From NCBI GenBank assembly GCA_021828635.1, contig JAJZEJ010000757.1, forward strand, positions 1-5,538: 5,538 nucleotides of DNA, given 5' to 3'. The first letter of the stretch is position 1. Each line of letters opens with the position of its first letter. A program made the position numbers and the translations under genes. Positions 4,999 through 5,538 of the stretch are shown here, piece after piece. The stretch comes from Chloroflexota bacterium. GTDB taxonomy: Bacteria > Chloroflexota > Ktedonobacteria > Ktedonobacterales > Ktedonobacteraceae. Below the pieces are notes generated by a model that saw only the letters and a list, made by a program, of their open reading frames with translations, ran no database searches and was not told where the DNA came from.

Positions 4999-5538
4999 AT
5001 GGAGCCTATTCCACAGGCAAACGAAATGCCAGAGAACACGCCACCAGCAGAAGTGAGCGGCGACGGTGGCTATAAATGGCGTGTGATGTTCTCGGTGATT
5101 TTCGGCACCTTCATGTTCGTGTTGGACACCACAGCAGTCAATGTCGCTATCCCTACACTGCAAAGGGTTTTTGGCACGCTCGGACATCCAGCCTCAGTAG
5201 ACTCGGTAGACGGCGTGCTGACGGCCTATATTCTAGCTCTGGGTATTATTACTCCCCTGGCGGGCTATCTTTCGGACCGCTTTGGCATCAAACGTATGTA
5301 TGTCCTCTCATTAGCCATGTTCACACTCGGCTCAATTCTTTGCTCGCTCTCGCCCTCGCTGACTTGGCAGACCATCTTCCGCGCCATGCAAGGTCTGGGC
5401 GGCGGTATGCTGGGACCGCTAGGTATCTCGCTGCTCTTCGGCGCTTTCTCGGAAAAAGAGCGCGGACTGGCTTTCGGCATTTACGGTATCCCACTGGTCT
5501 TTGCACCAGCCAGCGGCCCTATCCTGGGTGGCTACATC
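4999..5538 (+). CDS. MFS efflux transporter, DHA2 (EmrB/QacA-like, 14-TM) type, 3' end outside window
   Basis: This is a proton-driven drug or toxic-compound exporter of the inner membrane. The ATG at 4999 follows GGAGGA (4987-4992) by 6 bases. The frame stays open for 180 codons to the window end; relatives are usually about 450-550 residues. Residues 1-26 form a polar, Pro/Glu-rich cytoplasmic tail. TM1 (about 28-50) carries the DHA2 motif LDTTAVNVAIP (42-52). Motif A, GYLSDRFGIKR (89-99), follows TM2, and motif B, RAMQGLGGGM (128-137), is in TM4. The antiporter motif C, GIYGIPLVFAPASGPILGGY (160-179), marks TM5 and indicates export rather than uptake. The gene follows tetR directly and shares its operator sequence, so substrate-induced derepression is likely. 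The substrate cannot be predicted. Confidence 0.92.
   Translation, partial: MEPIPQANEMPENTPPAEVSGDGGYKWRVMFSVIFGTFMFVLDTTAVNVAIPTLQRVFGTLGHPASVDSVDGVLTAYILALGIITPLAGYLSDRFGIKRMYVLSLAMFTLGSILCSLSPSLTWQTIFRAMQGLGGGMLGPLGISLLFGAFSEKERGLAFGIYGIPLVFAPASGPILGGYI

Overview
The window reads as a chromosomal segment from a bacterium with roughly balanced base composition. All genes lie on the + strand, and every identifiable gene end uses TAA. A zinc-ribbon/AIM24 protein, a lipoprotein of the Bmp/Med nucleoside-binding family with a Gly/Ser/Thr-rich linker, and the CoaBC sequence style together suggest a Chloroflexota relative, perhaps Ktedonobacteria-like. This placement is inference from protein flavour only; no rRNA or marker gene is present.

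Layout. Positions 1-1078 hold the 3' part of coaBC (coenzyme A biosynthesis), cut by the window edge and interrupted by two in-frame stop codons. At 1230-1625 is a small coiled-coil protein of unknown function. Its stop codon lies inside a perfect 36-bp inverted repeat (1619-1696). After a gap with a possible promoter comes a zinc-ribbon + AIM24 protein (1837-2817). A 242-base gap with two hairpins leads to a Bmp-family substrate-binding lipoprotein (3060-4136), which ends in a perfect 26-bp hairpin (4158-4215). The last unit is a TetR-type repressor gene (4289-4948) and the start of a DHA2-type (14-TM, EmrB/QacA-like) efflux pump gene (4999 to the window end).

The best-supported functional link is the last unit. 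A near-ideal sigma70 promoter (TTGACA-N17-TATATT) drives tetR. A palindrome, TTATCAGTTGATAA, sits at the expected transcription start. A copy differing at one base sits just before the pump's ribosome binding site. This is the expected layout of a self-regulated, drug-inducible repressor/efflux module. The other genes look like independent units separated by strong hairpins.

The most unusual items are the broken coaBC (two stops plus changed active-site motifs in the decarboxylase half, yet a well-kept synthetase half), the 9-bp repeat insertion within it, the very long perfect hairpin overlapping a stop codon, and the matched operator pair. I see no CRISPR array, transposase, tRNA or rRNA.
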